Positions 55,786-64,000 are shown, counted from the first letter of the stretch. The stretch: DNA of 64,000 nt from Amarobacillus sp046328225 (GCA_046328225.1 JAXLWZ010000002.1:62001-126000), one strand, 5' to 3'. Notes: generated by a model not told the origin, from the sequence alone. Translations and numbers: made by a program.

Positions 55786-55890
55786 CGCTCTCATCTTCCT
55801 CCGAACGGAGGCCGGAATTGGCACCTTACCTTGCGGCAGGTTGCCGGGGCTTCAAAGGGCCGGTCCCTCCACCCCATCTCGATAAGCGCG
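55786..55890 (-). promoter_or_regulatory. SAM-I (S-box) riboswitch
   Basis: On the reverse strand the sequence matches the S-box consensus almost base for base. The 5' strand of P1 (CTTATC) leads to GGTGGAGGGACCGGCCC, then TGAAGCCCCGGCAACC, the AAGGTGCCAATTCC core and finally the 3' P1 strand (GATGAG). The class turns genes off at high S-adenosylmethionine and almost always controls methionine, cysteine or SAM metabolism. Here it precedes the thrC-like, NIL and MoaD genes. Confidence 0.93.
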
Positions 55891-55970
55891 GCCACGAATG
55901 CGGGTATCTGACGTAATGCTACGGCACACCGGGGTAGCGGCAATAGGTCCCCCGGCCCTCGCGCATCCCG

Positions 55971-55976
55971 TACGCT
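55971..55976 (+). promoter_or_regulatory. -10 hexamer of the leaderless DUF1684 gene
   Basis: TACGCT, 6 nt before the ATG at 55983, with no Shine-Dalgarno. Confidence 0.4.
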
Positions 55977-55982
55977 GTCGCC

Positions 55983-56516
55983 ATGAGCACCGGCTCCGCC
56001 TCCGAACTCGACGCCTTTCGCGCCCGCAAGGACGCCTTCTTTGCATCCTCGCCCGAATCGCCGCTCCTGCCCGCGCAGCGCCCCGGCTTCACCGGCCTCC
56101 GCTACTACCCGGAGAACCCCGCCCTCGTCTTCGACCTCAACGTCGAGCCCTCCGACGCGCCCGAGATGGTGGAGTTGCAGACCAGCGACGGTGAAACCGC
56201 CACCTACTTCCGCTGGGGCCGCATCGCCTTCACGGTCGAAGGCCAGCTGGCCGCCCTCACGCTCTTCGCCACCCCGGGCGGCGACGAGCTCTTCCTCCCC
56301 TTCGCGGACGCCGGCCGCGGCACCGAAACCTACGGCGCCGGGCGCTACGTCGATGTCGAACCGTATCCCGACGGGCGCATCCACCTCGACTTCAACTACG
56401 CCTACAACCCCTACTGCGCCTATAACGACGCCTGGTCCTGCCCCATTCCCCCGCGCGAAAACGTGCTCGCCGTCCACATTCGCGCGGGCGAACGCAGCTT
56501 CCACGACGAAGCCTGA
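55983..56516 (+). CDS. DUF1684 family protein
   Basis: A 177-residue soluble protein. DAFRARKDAFFASSPESPLL is the typical start, and FNYAYNPYCAYNDAWSCPIP and PPRENVLAVHIRAGER close the domain, with the conserved tyrosine/cysteine region of DUF1684. Members are widespread and uncharacterised, often in aerobes. It is divergent from the SAM-switch operon. Confidence 0.85.
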   Translation: MSTGSASELDAFRARKDAFFASSPESPLLPAQRPGFTGLRYYPENPALVFDLNVEPSDAPEMVELQTSDGETATYFRWGRIAFTVEGQLAALTLFATPGGDELFLPFADAGRGTETYGAGRYVDVEPYPDGRIHLDFNYAYNPYCAYNDAWSCPIPPRENVLAVHIRAGERSFHDEA

Positions 56517-56625
56517 CGCACGCCTTTCCCCGGCAGGCGCGAAATCTTCACCGTCCGGCACTCGTATGGACGGCGGCACGGGCGTACAACCGCAGCGGGG
56601 AAGGGCCGGGGCGCCGGAGGGTTCC

Positions 56626-56844
56626 ATGCGCGGCGAACACAAGGCCAATCTTTTCTGCGCATGGTGCGGCCGCGAACTCGGCTGGCGCGGCGGCATGGTC
56701 GCCTACACCCTCTGCGCCGAGTGCGCGCCCCTCGTCAAAGCCCATTACGAAGCCACCCGCCAGGGCGCGCGCGCCCTCCCGGAGGAGATCGCACCCGCGC
56801 CGCCGGCGCCCCGCCGCCGCCGCCCGCCCCGCGCCGCCGGCTGA
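56626..56844 (+). CDS. Small CxxC/CxxC zinc-finger protein (72 aa)
   Basis: Carries FCAWCGRELGWRGGMVAYTL followed by CAEC, giving a CxxC pair about 20 residues from a second CxxC, then a basic proline-rich tail. The core CAWCGRE is shared with the small protein at 6456-6635. GGAGG with 6-nt spacing supports ATG at 56626; the ATG at 56566 would add 20 low-complexity residues. It ends with no gap against the convergent BtrH-like gene. Confidence 0.65.
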   Translation: MRGEHKANLFCAWCGRELGWRGGMVAYTLCAECAPLVKAHYEATRQGARALPEEIAPAPPAPRRRRPPRAAG

Positions 56845-57801
56845 CTACTCCAGCGCGAGCGCCCGCACGATCGCCTCGGCCGCGCGCCGTTCATGCTGGG
56901 CCGCGCGGCGCAGCGCCATCGCCGCGCCCCGGCGCAAGCCCGCATTGCCGACGTTGCCGTGCCCACCCGTCGGGAAGGGGAAGAGCGTGAGCAGCGGCGA
57001 GAGCGCCTTCGTCTCCTCGCGGATCGCGCGTTCGGCCTCCGTCAGCGGCTCCGCCAGCCCCGGGATCGCGGCCGCGAGATCGGCCAGGAAGTCCGCGCCA
57101 TCGAGCCGCGCCGCCTGCAGCACCGCGAGCTGGTAGGCGTTCCCCGCACGGTCGACCTCGCCCTCGCCGTCCATCGCCTCGGCCCACGCTTCGATGCCGG
57201 CCGTCCCCCGAGGCTGGCCGTCGTTCGCGCCATCGAGCCCGGCGAAGCAGTCCAGCGCCGTCGTCAGCGCCCCCGCGACGGCCTCTTCGGCGTTCACCTC
57301 GACCGGCTCCACCGGCGCGAGCAGCTCAATCCGCCCGAGCGCCGACGGCCAGTCCCCGAGCGCGACGAACGGTCCGGCTTCGCCCGTCAGCAGGTCATCG
57401 ACGAGAAATCCCCCGCGCGCCGCGTCGTAGCCGTAGACGACCGCGTGCTCGTGCAGGTGGAAATCCCAGCCGATGAGCGGGCGGCCCGCGTCGAGGTGCG
57501 TCGAGGCCCATGCCGCCGCCCGTTCGCGCGAATCCGCCTCGGACGCATCCGCCGCGAACCGTTCGAAGTGCCGGCCCGTGCGTTCGTAGCGCGCGGCCAT
57601 CGCTTCGCGGTCGAGGTCGGCCGGCCCCGAGGGCAGCGCGACCACGCCGTCGCGCGCGCCAAGGCAGAAGTGCCAGGCGTGCCCCGTGAGCCCCATCAGC
57701 GCGTGCCGCGGCAGCGCCTCGCCGAGGAAGCCGAGCACGCCCTCCAGCGCCCCCGCGGCGCTCGTCCAGTTCGGCGCGATGCGCGCCCCCAGTTCGACCA
57801 T
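56845..57801 (-). CDS. BtrH N-terminal-like domain protein
   Basis: A 318-residue protein of the type whose N-terminal half resembles BtrH, a papain-fold acyl-transfer protein of aminoglycoside biosynthesis. GLTGHAWHFCLGARDGVVAL supplies a candidate cysteine/histidine pair, and IGWDFHLHEHAVVYGYDAAR is the second signature. The C-terminal half is helical (AYQLAVLQAARLDGADFLAD). No antibiotic cluster surrounds it, so a different acyl-transfer or amidase role is likely. TACACT is 7 nt before the ATG at 57801. Confidence 0.65.
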   Translation of the reverse strand: MVELGARIAPNWTSAAGALEGVLGFLGEALPRHALMGLTGHAWHFCLGARDGVVALPSGPADLDREAMAARYERTGRHFERFAADASEADSRERAAAWASTHLDAGRPLIGWDFHLHEHAVVYGYDAARGGFLVDDLLTGEAGPFVALGDWPSALGRIELLAPVEPVEVNAEEAVAGALTTALDCFAGLDGANDGQPRGTAGIEAWAEAMDGEGEVDRAGNAYQLAVLQAARLDGADFLADLAAAIPGLAEPLTEAERAIREETKALSPLLTLFPFPTGGHGNVGNAGLRRGAAMALRRAAQHERRAAEAIVRALALE

Positions 57802-57808
57802 GCGCTCG

Positions 57809-57814
57809 AGTGTA
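57809..57814 (-). promoter_or_regulatory. -10 hexamer of the leaderless BtrH-like gene
   Basis: TACACT on the reverse strand, 7 nt before the ATG at 57801. Confidence 0.45.
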
Positions 57815-57927
57815 CGGCCCGCGGGTGCCAGGCGCGGTGTTTCCCGTATGGTAGGAAAGGGGTTCCGGCAACGGCTCGTATCCGTAGAATGGCGCCTCAG
57901 CCCGGCAGCCGGGGGGAGAAAAGACAC

Positions 57928-59199
57928 GTGGCCGAATCCATTCAGATCAGCACGCTGCCCAATGGCCTGCGCATCGTCACCACCGCGATGCCGTCCACCC
58001 AGGCCGTTTCCGTGAACCTCTTCGTGGGAGTCGGATCCCGCTCCGAGCCCGTGCGCCTCAACGGCATCACCCACTTCCTCGAGCACATGGTCTTCAAGGG
58101 CACCGATAAGCGCCCCGACGCCATCATGATCGCCGAGGAGATCGAAGGCGCCGGCGGCACCATCAACGCCTACACCAACAAGGAATTCACCTGCTACTGG
58201 AACATCGTCCCCTACGACCGTCTCGCCACGGCCCTCGATGTCACCGCCGACATGCTCCTCCATTCCCGCCTCGAACAGAGTGAGATCGACCGCGAGCGAA
58301 CCGTCGTCCAGCAGGAACTGAAGCGCAACCACGACAACCCCGGCGCCTGGGCGGGCCGCCTCATCGGCACTTCCGTCTATGGCGCGCAGCCCTCGGGCTG
58401 GGATGTCGGCGGCTCCGTCGAGCTCGTGCAGGAGATGCAGCGCCCCGACTTTGTTTCCCACATCAGCGACTGGTACCACCCCTCGAACATCGTCCTCTCG
58501 GTCGCGGGCAACACCTCGCACGACCAGGTGATGGCCATCGCCGAGCCCCTTTTCCGCGACATGCCCGTGGGCGAAATCCCCTCCGTCATCCCCTACGACG
58601 CGTCCATCACCGGCCCGCGCGTCGCCGTCGATAGCCGCGATATCGACCAGTGCAGCCTCTTCCTCGGGCTGCCCATCTTCGGCCGCGACGACCCGGACCG
58701 CTTCTCCCTGCGCATCATGAACGACGTCCTCGGGGCCGGGATGTCCTCCCGCCTCTTCCGCGAAGTGCGCGAGCGCCGCGGCCTCGCCTACTCCGTCGGC
58801 TCCGGCTACGGCTACCTGGCCGACGCCGGCGTCATGACCATCTCCGCCGGCGTGAACCGCGAAAAGCTCGCCGAGACCGTGCAGGTCTGCCTCGAAGAAG
58901 CCTGGAAGATGGCCGAGAAGCCCGTCCCCGAAGAAGAGCTGCGCAAGGCGAAAGACCACAACATCGGCCGCTTCCGCCTTTCGCTCGAAACCGCGCACTC
59001 CCAGGGGCAGCGCAACGGCGAACTGCTGCTCACCAAGGGCGCCATCGAAAGCATCGAATCCGTCGTCGACCAGATCGAGGCCATCACCGCGGACCAGGTC
59101 GGGGCCGTCGCCCGCCGCCTGCTCCTGCGCGACCGCCTCCACTGCGCCGTCGTCGGCCCGAACCTCGACGAGGACGAACTCGCCCGCGCGATGGAGTAG
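57928..59199 (+). CDS. M16-family zinc peptidase
   Basis: A 423-residue processing peptidase of the insulinase/PqqL type. The inverted zinc motif is HFLEHMVFKGT (H-x-x-E-H), with the distal glutamate in EIDRERTVVQQELKR. The second half has the inactive-like repeat (FREVRERRGLAYSVGSGYGY). GTG at 57928 is the start, with GGGGGGAG upstream at 57911. Members cleave peptides in the cytoplasm or periplasm; no signal peptide is seen. ruvC converges on it with a 6-bp gap. Confidence 0.93.
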   Translation: MAESIQISTLPNGLRIVTTAMPSTQAVSVNLFVGVGSRSEPVRLNGITHFLEHMVFKGTDKRPDAIMIAEEIEGAGGTINAYTNKEFTCYWNIVPYDRLATALDVTADMLLHSRLEQSEIDRERTVVQQELKRNHDNPGAWAGRLIGTSVYGAQPSGWDVGGSVELVQEMQRPDFVSHISDWYHPSNIVLSVAGNTSHDQVMAIAEPLFRDMPVGEIPSVIPYDASITGPRVAVDSRDIDQCSLFLGLPIFGRDDPDRFSLRIMNDVLGAGMSSRLFREVRERRGLAYSVGSGYGYLADAGVMTISAGVNREKLAETVQVCLEEAWKMAEKPVPEEELRKAKDHNIGRFRLSLETAHSQGQRNGELLLTKGAIESIESVVDQIEAITADQVGAVARRLLLRDRLHCAVVGPNLDEDELARAME

Positions 59200-59205
59200 C
59201 CCCGC

Positions 59206-59694
59206 CTACGCCAGCCGCGCCCCGATGCGCGCGTGCGCCCAGTGCGTGATCGCCACCGCGAGCGCGTCCGCCGCGTCCGCCGGCGTGGGCACCTGCGCCA
59301 GCGCGAGCTGGATGCGCACCATCTCCGCCACCTGCGACTTCTCGCCGCGCCCGTACCCTGCGACCGTCTGCTTCACCAGCGCCGGTGCGTATTCGGTGAC
59401 GCCGCAGCCGCCGTCCGCGAGCCCCAGCATCGCCGCCGCGCGCGCGTGCCCGAGGAGCAGGGCGCTCCGCGCGTTGTTCCCCACGAACGACGACTCGATC
59501 GCCGCGGCCTCCGCCGCCCACTCCGCCGCGATCGCCCGCACGCCATCGCGCAAGGCCACCAGGCGCGCGGCGAGCGGCTCGCTCGGCTTCGTGCGCAACA
59601 CCCCGTGGTGGACGTGCAGGCACCGGTCTCCCTCGACCTCGATCACGCCCCATCCCGTCACGTTCAGCCCCGGGTCGATGCCAAGAATCCGCAT
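59206..59694 (-). CDS. ruvC: Crossover junction endodeoxyribonuclease RuvC
   Basis: Resolves Holliday junctions together with RuvAB. The catalytic carboxylates are in ILGIDPGLNVTGWG, AIESSFVGNNARSALLLG and PADAADALAVAITHWAHARI, all intact. It has 162 residues. TAGAGT lies 6 nt before the ATG at 59694 and there is no Shine-Dalgarno, so it is probably leaderless. RuvA and RuvB are not in the window. Confidence 0.95.
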   Translation of the reverse strand: MRILGIDPGLNVTGWGVIEVEGDRCLHVHHGVLRTKPSEPLAARLVALRDGVRAIAAEWAAEAAAIESSFVGNNARSALLLGHARAAAMLGLADGGCGVTEYAPALVKQTVAGYGRGEKSQVAEMVRIQLALAQVPTPADAADALAVAITHWAHARIGARLA

Positions 59695-59700
59695 GCCCCC

Positions 59701-59706
59701 ACTCTA
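59701..59706 (-). promoter_or_regulatory. -10 hexamer of leaderless ruvC
   Basis: TAGAGT on the reverse strand, 6 nt before the ATG at 59694. Confidence 0.4.
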
Positions 59707-59856
59707 GGCGGGCGCATCGGCTACCTCCAACCGCGTGCGCCGGGGACCTTCGCCGCAAACGGCCGCGTTCATACTGGTCCGGGCCCACAGCGCGGCCCTC
59801 TGGTAGCATGAACCGGCCCCCCGAGGCCCCATTACACACTCCCACGGAGAAGCACC

Positions 59857-61299
59857 GTGTCCGCACCCGCGCCCGCCGTTCCGGCCCTCGATTTCGTCTT
59901 CCACCCCCGTTCAATCGCCATCGCCGGCGTCTCGTCGAAGGAAGGCCCCGGCTTCGGCGGCGGCGGCTTCGTCCAGTCCCTGCTCGAAATCGGCTTCCGC
60001 GGCCCCATCTACCTCATCCACCCGACGGCGCCCGCGATCCGCGGCATCAAGTGCTATCCGCGCCTCACCGACATCCCCGACAACGTCGACTACGTCATCT
60101 CCTCCGTGCCCGCCCGTGCCGTCCCGAGCCTCCTCGAGGACTGCATCGTGAAGGGTGTGCGCGTCCTCCATCTCTTCACCGCCGGCTTCACCGAAACCGG
60201 CGACGCCGAGCGCGCGAAGATGGAGCTGGCCGTCGTCGCCCGTGCGCGCGAAGTCGGCATCCGCCTCATCGGCCCGAACTGCATGGGGCTCTACGCCCCC
60301 AATTCGCGCCTCGCCATGATGCAGGGTCAATCGCCCGAGGCCGGCCCCGTCGGCATGGTCTCCCAGAGCGGCATGAACGCCGGCGAATTCGTGCGCTACT
60401 CGGCTCCCCGCGGCATCCGCTGCTCCAAGGTCATCAGCTTCGGCAACGGCGCCGACCTCAAGGCCGCCGACTTCCTCGATTACCTCACCGACGACGCCGA
60501 GACCGAGATCATCGTCGCCTACCTCGAAGGCATCCAGGACGGCCCCCGCCTCGCCCGCGCCATCCGCCGCGCCGGCAAGACGAAGCCCGTCGCCATTCTC
60601 AAGTCGGGCCGCACCGAGTCCGGCTCGCGGGCGGCGAACTCCCATACGGCCTCCCTCGCTGGCGCGATCAAGGTGTTCGATGGCCTCTGCAAGCAGGCCG
60701 GCGTGCTCCGCGTCGAAAGCCTCGAAGAGCTCGTCGATGTCGCCGTCGCCTTCCGCTACATCAAGAAGCTCAACGGCCCGAACGTCGTCGTCGTCGGCGG
60801 CGGCGGTGGCGCCAGCGTGCTCGCGGCGGACGACCTCGATGCCGCCGGCCTCGTCCTCCCGCCCATCCTCCCGGAGACGCAGGAGCAGCTCGCGAAGGTC
60901 ACGCACGAGGCCGGCACGAGCATTCGCAACCCCATCGACACGACCTCGCTCTGGGACGAAGGCAGCTTCGAAGGCACCTTCCGGCCGATCATGGCCGCCC
61001 CGAACACGGACGTGATCCTGCATCACACCAGCTTCGGCGGCGGTGGCGGCAGCTCCCGTGGCGGCGACCCTCGTTACCGCCTCCCCCGCCAGGCCGATTC
61101 CCTCGCGAAGCTCCAGGAGGAGTACGGCAAGCCCATTGTCGTCGCCATCCGCCCGGCCACAACGGGCGACGGCTTCGAACACGGCGCCTACTTCCAGGAG
61201 CTTTGTGCCGAACGGGGCATCGCCACATTCCCGAGCATCGTCCGCGCGGGCAACGCGATGGCCCGGCTGCTCGAATGGCAGCGCCTCCAGGGCAGCTGA
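59857..61299 (+). CDS. NDP-forming acyl-CoA synthetase alpha-type subunit
   Basis: A 480-residue protein with a CoA-binding Rossmann domain (FVFHPRSIAIAGVSSKEGPG) and two succinyl-CoA ligase-like flavodoxin domains. The active histidine is expected in RAANSHTASLAGA. PNCMGLYAPNSRLAMMQGQS is a second signature. The ATP-grasp beta subunit needed for catalysis is not fused and not adjacent. The family makes acyl-CoA from acid, CoA and NTP, or the reverse. GTG at 59857 has GGAG upstream; TAGCAT near 59803 may be the -10. Confidence 0.88.
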   Translation: MSAPAPAVPALDFVFHPRSIAIAGVSSKEGPGFGGGGFVQSLLEIGFRGPIYLIHPTAPAIRGIKCYPRLTDIPDNVDYVISSVPARAVPSLLEDCIVKGVRVLHLFTAGFTETGDAERAKMELAVVARAREVGIRLIGPNCMGLYAPNSRLAMMQGQSPEAGPVGMVSQSGMNAGEFVRYSAPRGIRCSKVISFGNGADLKAADFLDYLTDDAETEIIVAYLEGIQDGPRLARAIRRAGKTKPVAILKSGRTESGSRAANSHTASLAGAIKVFDGLCKQAGVLRVESLEELVDVAVAFRYIKKLNGPNVVVVGGGGGASVLAADDLDAAGLVLPPILPETQEQLAKVTHEAGTSIRNPIDTTSLWDEGSFEGTFRPIMAAPNTDVILHHTSFGGGGGSSRGGDPRYRLPRQADSLAKLQEEYGKPIVVAIRPATTGDGFEHGAYFQELCAERGIATFPSIVRAGNAMARLLEWQRLQGS

Positions 61300-61304
61300 C
61301 CGCA

Positions 61305-62636
61305 TCAGGCGCCGTTCGCATCCGCTCGCGAAAGCGGGCCCCGGAAGGCCACGGCCACGGCCGCGCCCAGCAGCAGTAGCCCCGCGCCCGAGACGATCGC
61401 GCGCGGTTCGAGCGCGGCCAGGAAGAGCACGTTCACCGCGATTCCCAGCGCCGGGAACACGGGCACGACACCCAGCGCCGGCAGCCGCAGCGTCCCCGGC
61501 ACCGTGAACCCGCCGCCGCTTTCGCCGCGCCGTCGCCGCCAGATCACCGCCGCATTCACGACGCAGAACACGATGTAGAGCCCGAAGTTCGTCACGTCCG
61601 CGAGCGTGCCGATCGCCCCGAAATGCGTCACCACGGCCGCCGTCAGGCTCGCGATCACCAGCCCCGGCAGCGGCACCCGCCCGCGGCCGCTCACCGTCCC
61701 CAGCACTCCCGGCAGCGCCCCCGCCGAGGCCATCCCGTACAGGTGCCGCCCCGCCGCGATGACCAGCAGCAGCGCCGTGTTCGCGGTCGCGCAGAGGGCG
61801 ATGACGCTCAGCGTGTCCGCCGTCTTCGTGCCCAGCGCCGATTCCGCCACCAGCGCCAGCGGCGCCCGCGAAGCCGCCAGCGCGTCAGCCCCGACCGCTC
61901 CCACCGCCGCCACCGAGACCGCGACGTAGAGCGCCGTCGCCACGACGACCGAGATGAGGATCGCCCGCGGCACGCTCCGTTGTGGGTCGCGCGCCTCTTC
62001 CGAAAGCGTGGCCAGGTCCTCGAAGCCGATGTAGGCGAAGAAGATGAGCGCCGCCCCCTGCAGGACCGGCAGCGGCTCTATCGCCGCCCGCAGGTTCGCG
62101 GCATCGAAGTCCCAGAAGCCAATCGCCGACACCAGCACCAGGCCGCTCGCTTCGACGACCGTCAGCAGCCCGGCCACGCGCACCGACCCCAGCGCGCCGG
62201 TCGCGGCGATGCCCAGGCCCGCCACGAGCACGACCCACGCGCCCGCGCCGCGCTCCAGCGAGGTGAGCGCTTCCAGGTAGCCGCCGAAGCCCAGGGCGAC
62301 CGTGCCGCCCGCCACGATCTCGGCCGTCACCGTCAGCCACCCGACGACGAACGCGACATGGATGCCGAACGCCCGCCGCGCGTATTCGAAGCCCGCCCCC
62401 GCGGCCGGGTAGGCCGCCGCGAGTTCGGCGTAGCTGAGCCCGGTGAACACGGTCACGAGCGCCGCCAGCAGGAAGCTCGCCCAGATGTGCGGGCCCGCCT
62501 GTTCGGCCGCCGCCCCGATGAGCGCATACACGCCGGCGCCGAGGATGACGCCCAGCCCCGCCAGCGTGAGCTCGGCCAGCCCGAGGCTTCGTACGAGCGT
62601 CCCGGGTTCCGCCGGCCGGCTACTGGTGGCGTCCAT
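61305..62636 (-). CDS. APC-family amino acid permease
   Basis: A 443-residue membrane transporter with about 12 hydrophobic helices. The N-terminal signature is LGLAELTLAGLGVILGAGVY (GxG in helix 1), followed by GPHIWASFLLAALVTVFTGL. IFFAYIGFEDLATLSEEARD is the conserved segment of helix 6 and the loop after it. It resembles cationic or general amino-acid transporters; specificity is unknown. ATG at 62636 is the start. Confidence 0.9.
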   Translation of the reverse strand: MDATSSRPAEPGTLVRSLGLAELTLAGLGVILGAGVYALIGAAAEQAGPHIWASFLLAALVTVFTGLSYAELAAAYPAAGAGFEYARRAFGIHVAFVVGWLTVTAEIVAGGTVALGFGGYLEALTSLERGAGAWVVLVAGLGIAATGALGSVRVAGLLTVVEASGLVLVSAIGFWDFDAANLRAAIEPLPVLQGAALIFFAYIGFEDLATLSEEARDPQRSVPRAILISVVVATALYVAVSVAAVGAVGADALAASRAPLALVAESALGTKTADTLSVIALCATANTALLLVIAAGRHLYGMASAGALPGVLGTVSGRGRVPLPGLVIASLTAAVVTHFGAIGTLADVTNFGLYIVFCVVNAAVIWRRRRGESGGGFTVPGTLRLPALGVVPVFPALGIAVNVLFLAALEPRAIVSGAGLLLLGAAVAVAFRGPLSRADANGA

Positions 62637-62707
62637 GACAACAGCATGGCCCGTGCCGCCGCTCGCGGTCACGGGCCGTTGGCTGCGAAATGGGGGCTTT
62701 GGGCGGC

Positions 62708-63502
62708 TTAGCGCGCGCCCACCGGCCCGGCCACCTTCGCCAGGAAGGCATCGACGATGGCGTTATACGGTCCCGCCGCCTCGTAGTAGACGTTGTGCGG
62801 CGCCCCCGCGATCGCGTGGTACTCCGAGTGCGGCACGAGCTCGTGCAGCGTTTCGCAGCGCGGCACGGCGCCATCGAGCGCCCCCACGATGATGCACATC
62901 GGCGAGGTGATCCGGCTCACCGCCTTGCCCATGCCATTGCGCTCGGCCACCGTCGCCGCCGATGCCGCGCGCGGGTGCCGCAACGCCTCGATGCGCGTCG
63001 CCGTCGAACGGATGCGCAGGTAGCGCTCGTACATCCGCGGCTGCGCCGCCTTGAAGCCGTCCGTGAGCGAATCGCCGATGGGGAGGAAGAGCACCTCCGG
63101 GTCGAGCGGCCGCGCGGCCGGCATCGGTGCGCCATCGAGCGTCACGCCCGCCCCCGAGGGGATGAGCGCGAGCGCGTCGCCGGGATGCCGCGTCGCCCAG
63201 CGCGTGAGCGTGTTCCCGCCCATGGAGTTGCCCGCGAGGATGGGCCGCGTGATGCCCATCGCCGCGAGGAAGCCCTCAAGCTCGTCCACGCGGTCCGGCT
63301 CATCGGCATCGCGCGGCGAATTCGACGAGTGGCCGTGGTTCACGCTGTCGTAGGCGATGCAGCGGAAGCGGTCGCGCAGGTGCGCGAACTGCTGCCACCA
63401 TGCCTCGCCGCACGAGCTCATGCCATGCAGGAAGACGATCGGCTGCCCGGCGCCTTCCTCCACGTAGTAGATGTCGTTGCCGCCCACTTCGATCCAGGAC
63501 AT
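62708..63502 (-). CDS. Alpha/beta hydrolase
   Basis: A 264-residue hydrolase. IVFLHGMSSCGEAWWQQF carries the oxyanion HG, ILAGNSMGGNTLTRWATRHP the nucleophile serine (G-x-S-x-G), and HAIAGAPHNVYYEAAGPYNA the late histidine. IYYVEEGAGQPIVFL is the usual first strand. GGAGGG lies about 9 nt before the ATG at 63502. It is not obviously coupled to its neighbours. Substrate unknown. Confidence 0.9.
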   Translation of the reverse strand: MSWIEVGGNDIYYVEEGAGQPIVFLHGMSSCGEAWWQQFAHLRDRFRCIAYDSVNHGHSSNSPRDADEPDRVDELEGFLAAMGITRPILAGNSMGGNTLTRWATRHPGDALALIPSGAGVTLDGAPMPAARPLDPEVLFLPIGDSLTDGFKAAQPRMYERYLRIRSTATRIEALRHPRAASAATVAERNGMGKAVSRITSPMCIIVGALDGAVPRCETLHELVPHSEYHAIAGAPHNVYYEAAGPYNAIVDAFLAKVAGPVGAR

Positions 63503-63569
63503 TGGCAGGCTCCCTCCGGGTGTGTTGTGCGCCGCATCCTACGCGCGCGTTTCACGCCCCGGTAGCCCG

Positions 63570-64000
63570 CTACGCCTTCGGCGCCACCCGCTCCAGCTGC
63601 GGCCACGCCTTGCCGCTCGCACGAATGCGTTCGACTTCCTCCGCCGGCGGCTCCCACAGCGCCTCCAGCTCGTTGCCCTCGGGGTCGAAGAACATCACGT
63701 TCGCCGACGAGTTCGAATCGCTGTATCCGGCGATGTGCACGCCGTGTTCGATCAGCCGCCGGTGCAGCGCCTCCAGCGCCTCGAACGATGGCATCTCCCA
63801 CGCCATGTGGTACATGCCCACGCGCGCCGGGTCCGGCCCGGGGGCGTCCGCCGGCAGCGGCATCAGCGCGATCTCGTGCGAGGCGTCCTCGCGAATGCCA
63901 AGGAACGCGATGCGCTGGCCGCCGCGCCGCAGCGTCAGCCCAAGGACGTCCGCGTAGAAGCGCGCGGCCTTCTCGACATCGCGCACGCGCAGCGCGATGT
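63570..64000 (-). CDS. VOC-family dioxygenase/glyoxalase-like protein, 5'-partial
   Basis: The reading continues past the window edge; the last visible codons read IALRVRDVEKAARFYADVLG, the standard start of a VOC module. EIALMPLPADAPGPDP, GMYHMAWEMPSFEALEALHR and FFDPEGNELEALWEPP are later segments, with a metal-ligand histidine in YHMAW and glutamate in NELEALW. It resembles ring-cleaving dioxygenases or related lyases. The C-terminus is complete at 63570. Confidence 0.88.
   Translation of the reverse strand, partial: IALRVRDVEKAARFYADVLGLTLRRGGQRIAFLGIREDASHEIALMPLPADAPGPDPARVGMYHMAWEMPSFEALEALHRRLIEHGVHIAGYSDSNSSANVMFFDPEGNELEALWEPPAEEVERIRASGKAWPQLERVAPKA

Noticed and set aside
56845..57801. 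Aminoglycoside biosynthesis cluster suggested by the BtrH-like protein
   Set aside because: Neighbouring genes are a zinc-finger protein, M16 peptidase and ruvC; no sugar or carrier genes are present.

Overview
The window is a dense, very GC-rich bacterial chromosome segment with strong third-position G/C bias, short intergenic gaps and many ATGA/GTGA stop-start overlaps. Gene content (copper nitrite reductase with an extra cupredoxin domain, ABC-2 transporter pairs, PAS/HAMP kinases, CoA metabolism, IPT/TIG surface protein, BtrH-like protein) fits a free-living, at least facultatively aerobic member of the Chloroflexota. That placement is inference; no rRNA, tRNA, prophage, insertion sequence or CRISPR array was seen.

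Layout. 1-5.2 kb: lipoyl synthase, a small histidine-kinase-like protein, a ROK sugar kinase, a duplicated XRE/MmyB-type regulator and a zinc-ribbon protein, all broken by small frameshifts that look like residual sequencing indels. 5.3-10.6 kb: acyl-CoA dehydrogenase, small zinc-finger and membrane proteins, and a four-gene ABC-2 operon (ATPase-permease-ATPase-permease) closed by a large inverted repeat. 10.8-20.9 kb: IPT/TIG surface protein, ndk, tsaB/tsaE, beta-carbonic anhydrase, thiamine pyrophosphokinase, and purH behind a ZTP riboswitch, then cupin, VOC, DinB and PaaI-type genes. 20.9-28.8 kb: a two-kinase signalling locus headed by a 2,101-residue hybrid kinase with eleven tandem 92-residue HAMP-like repeats. 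29-38 kb: degenerate Rieske-like membrane protein, crotonase, lipoprotein hydrolase, a translationally coupled SirB1-Crp-GDPD-HemW operon, coiled-coil proteins and DinB. 38.2-43.8 kb: ECF sigma/ChrR-like pair, DUF2231, membrane-tethered LuxR-type regulator, hydrolase, P450. 43.8-53.4 kb: multi-PAS hybrid kinase, FMN-binding protein, ABC exporter, matrixin-like protease, dcd, nirK. 53.7-55.9 kb: threonine synthase-like enzyme, NIL-domain protein and MoaD-like sulfur carrier under a SAM-I riboswitch. 56-64 kb: DUF1684, BtrH-like, M16 peptidase, ruvC, CoA-ligase alpha subunit, APC permease, hydrolase and a VOC gene running off the edge.

Cross-cutting signals. (1) At least fifteen genes have a TANNNT-like -10 hexamer 6-8 nt before the start codon and no Shine-Dalgarno, implying widespread leaderless transcription. 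(2) Two metabolite riboswitches, ZTP on purH and SAM-I on the thrC-like operon, are readable. The SAM switch suggests that operon makes methionine or homocysteine rather than threonine, possibly using a protein thiocarboxylate as sulfur donor; this is the most interesting hypothesis in the window. (3) The HAMP array keeps an exact 276-bp period with no indel, in contrast with the frameshift-rich first 5 kb.
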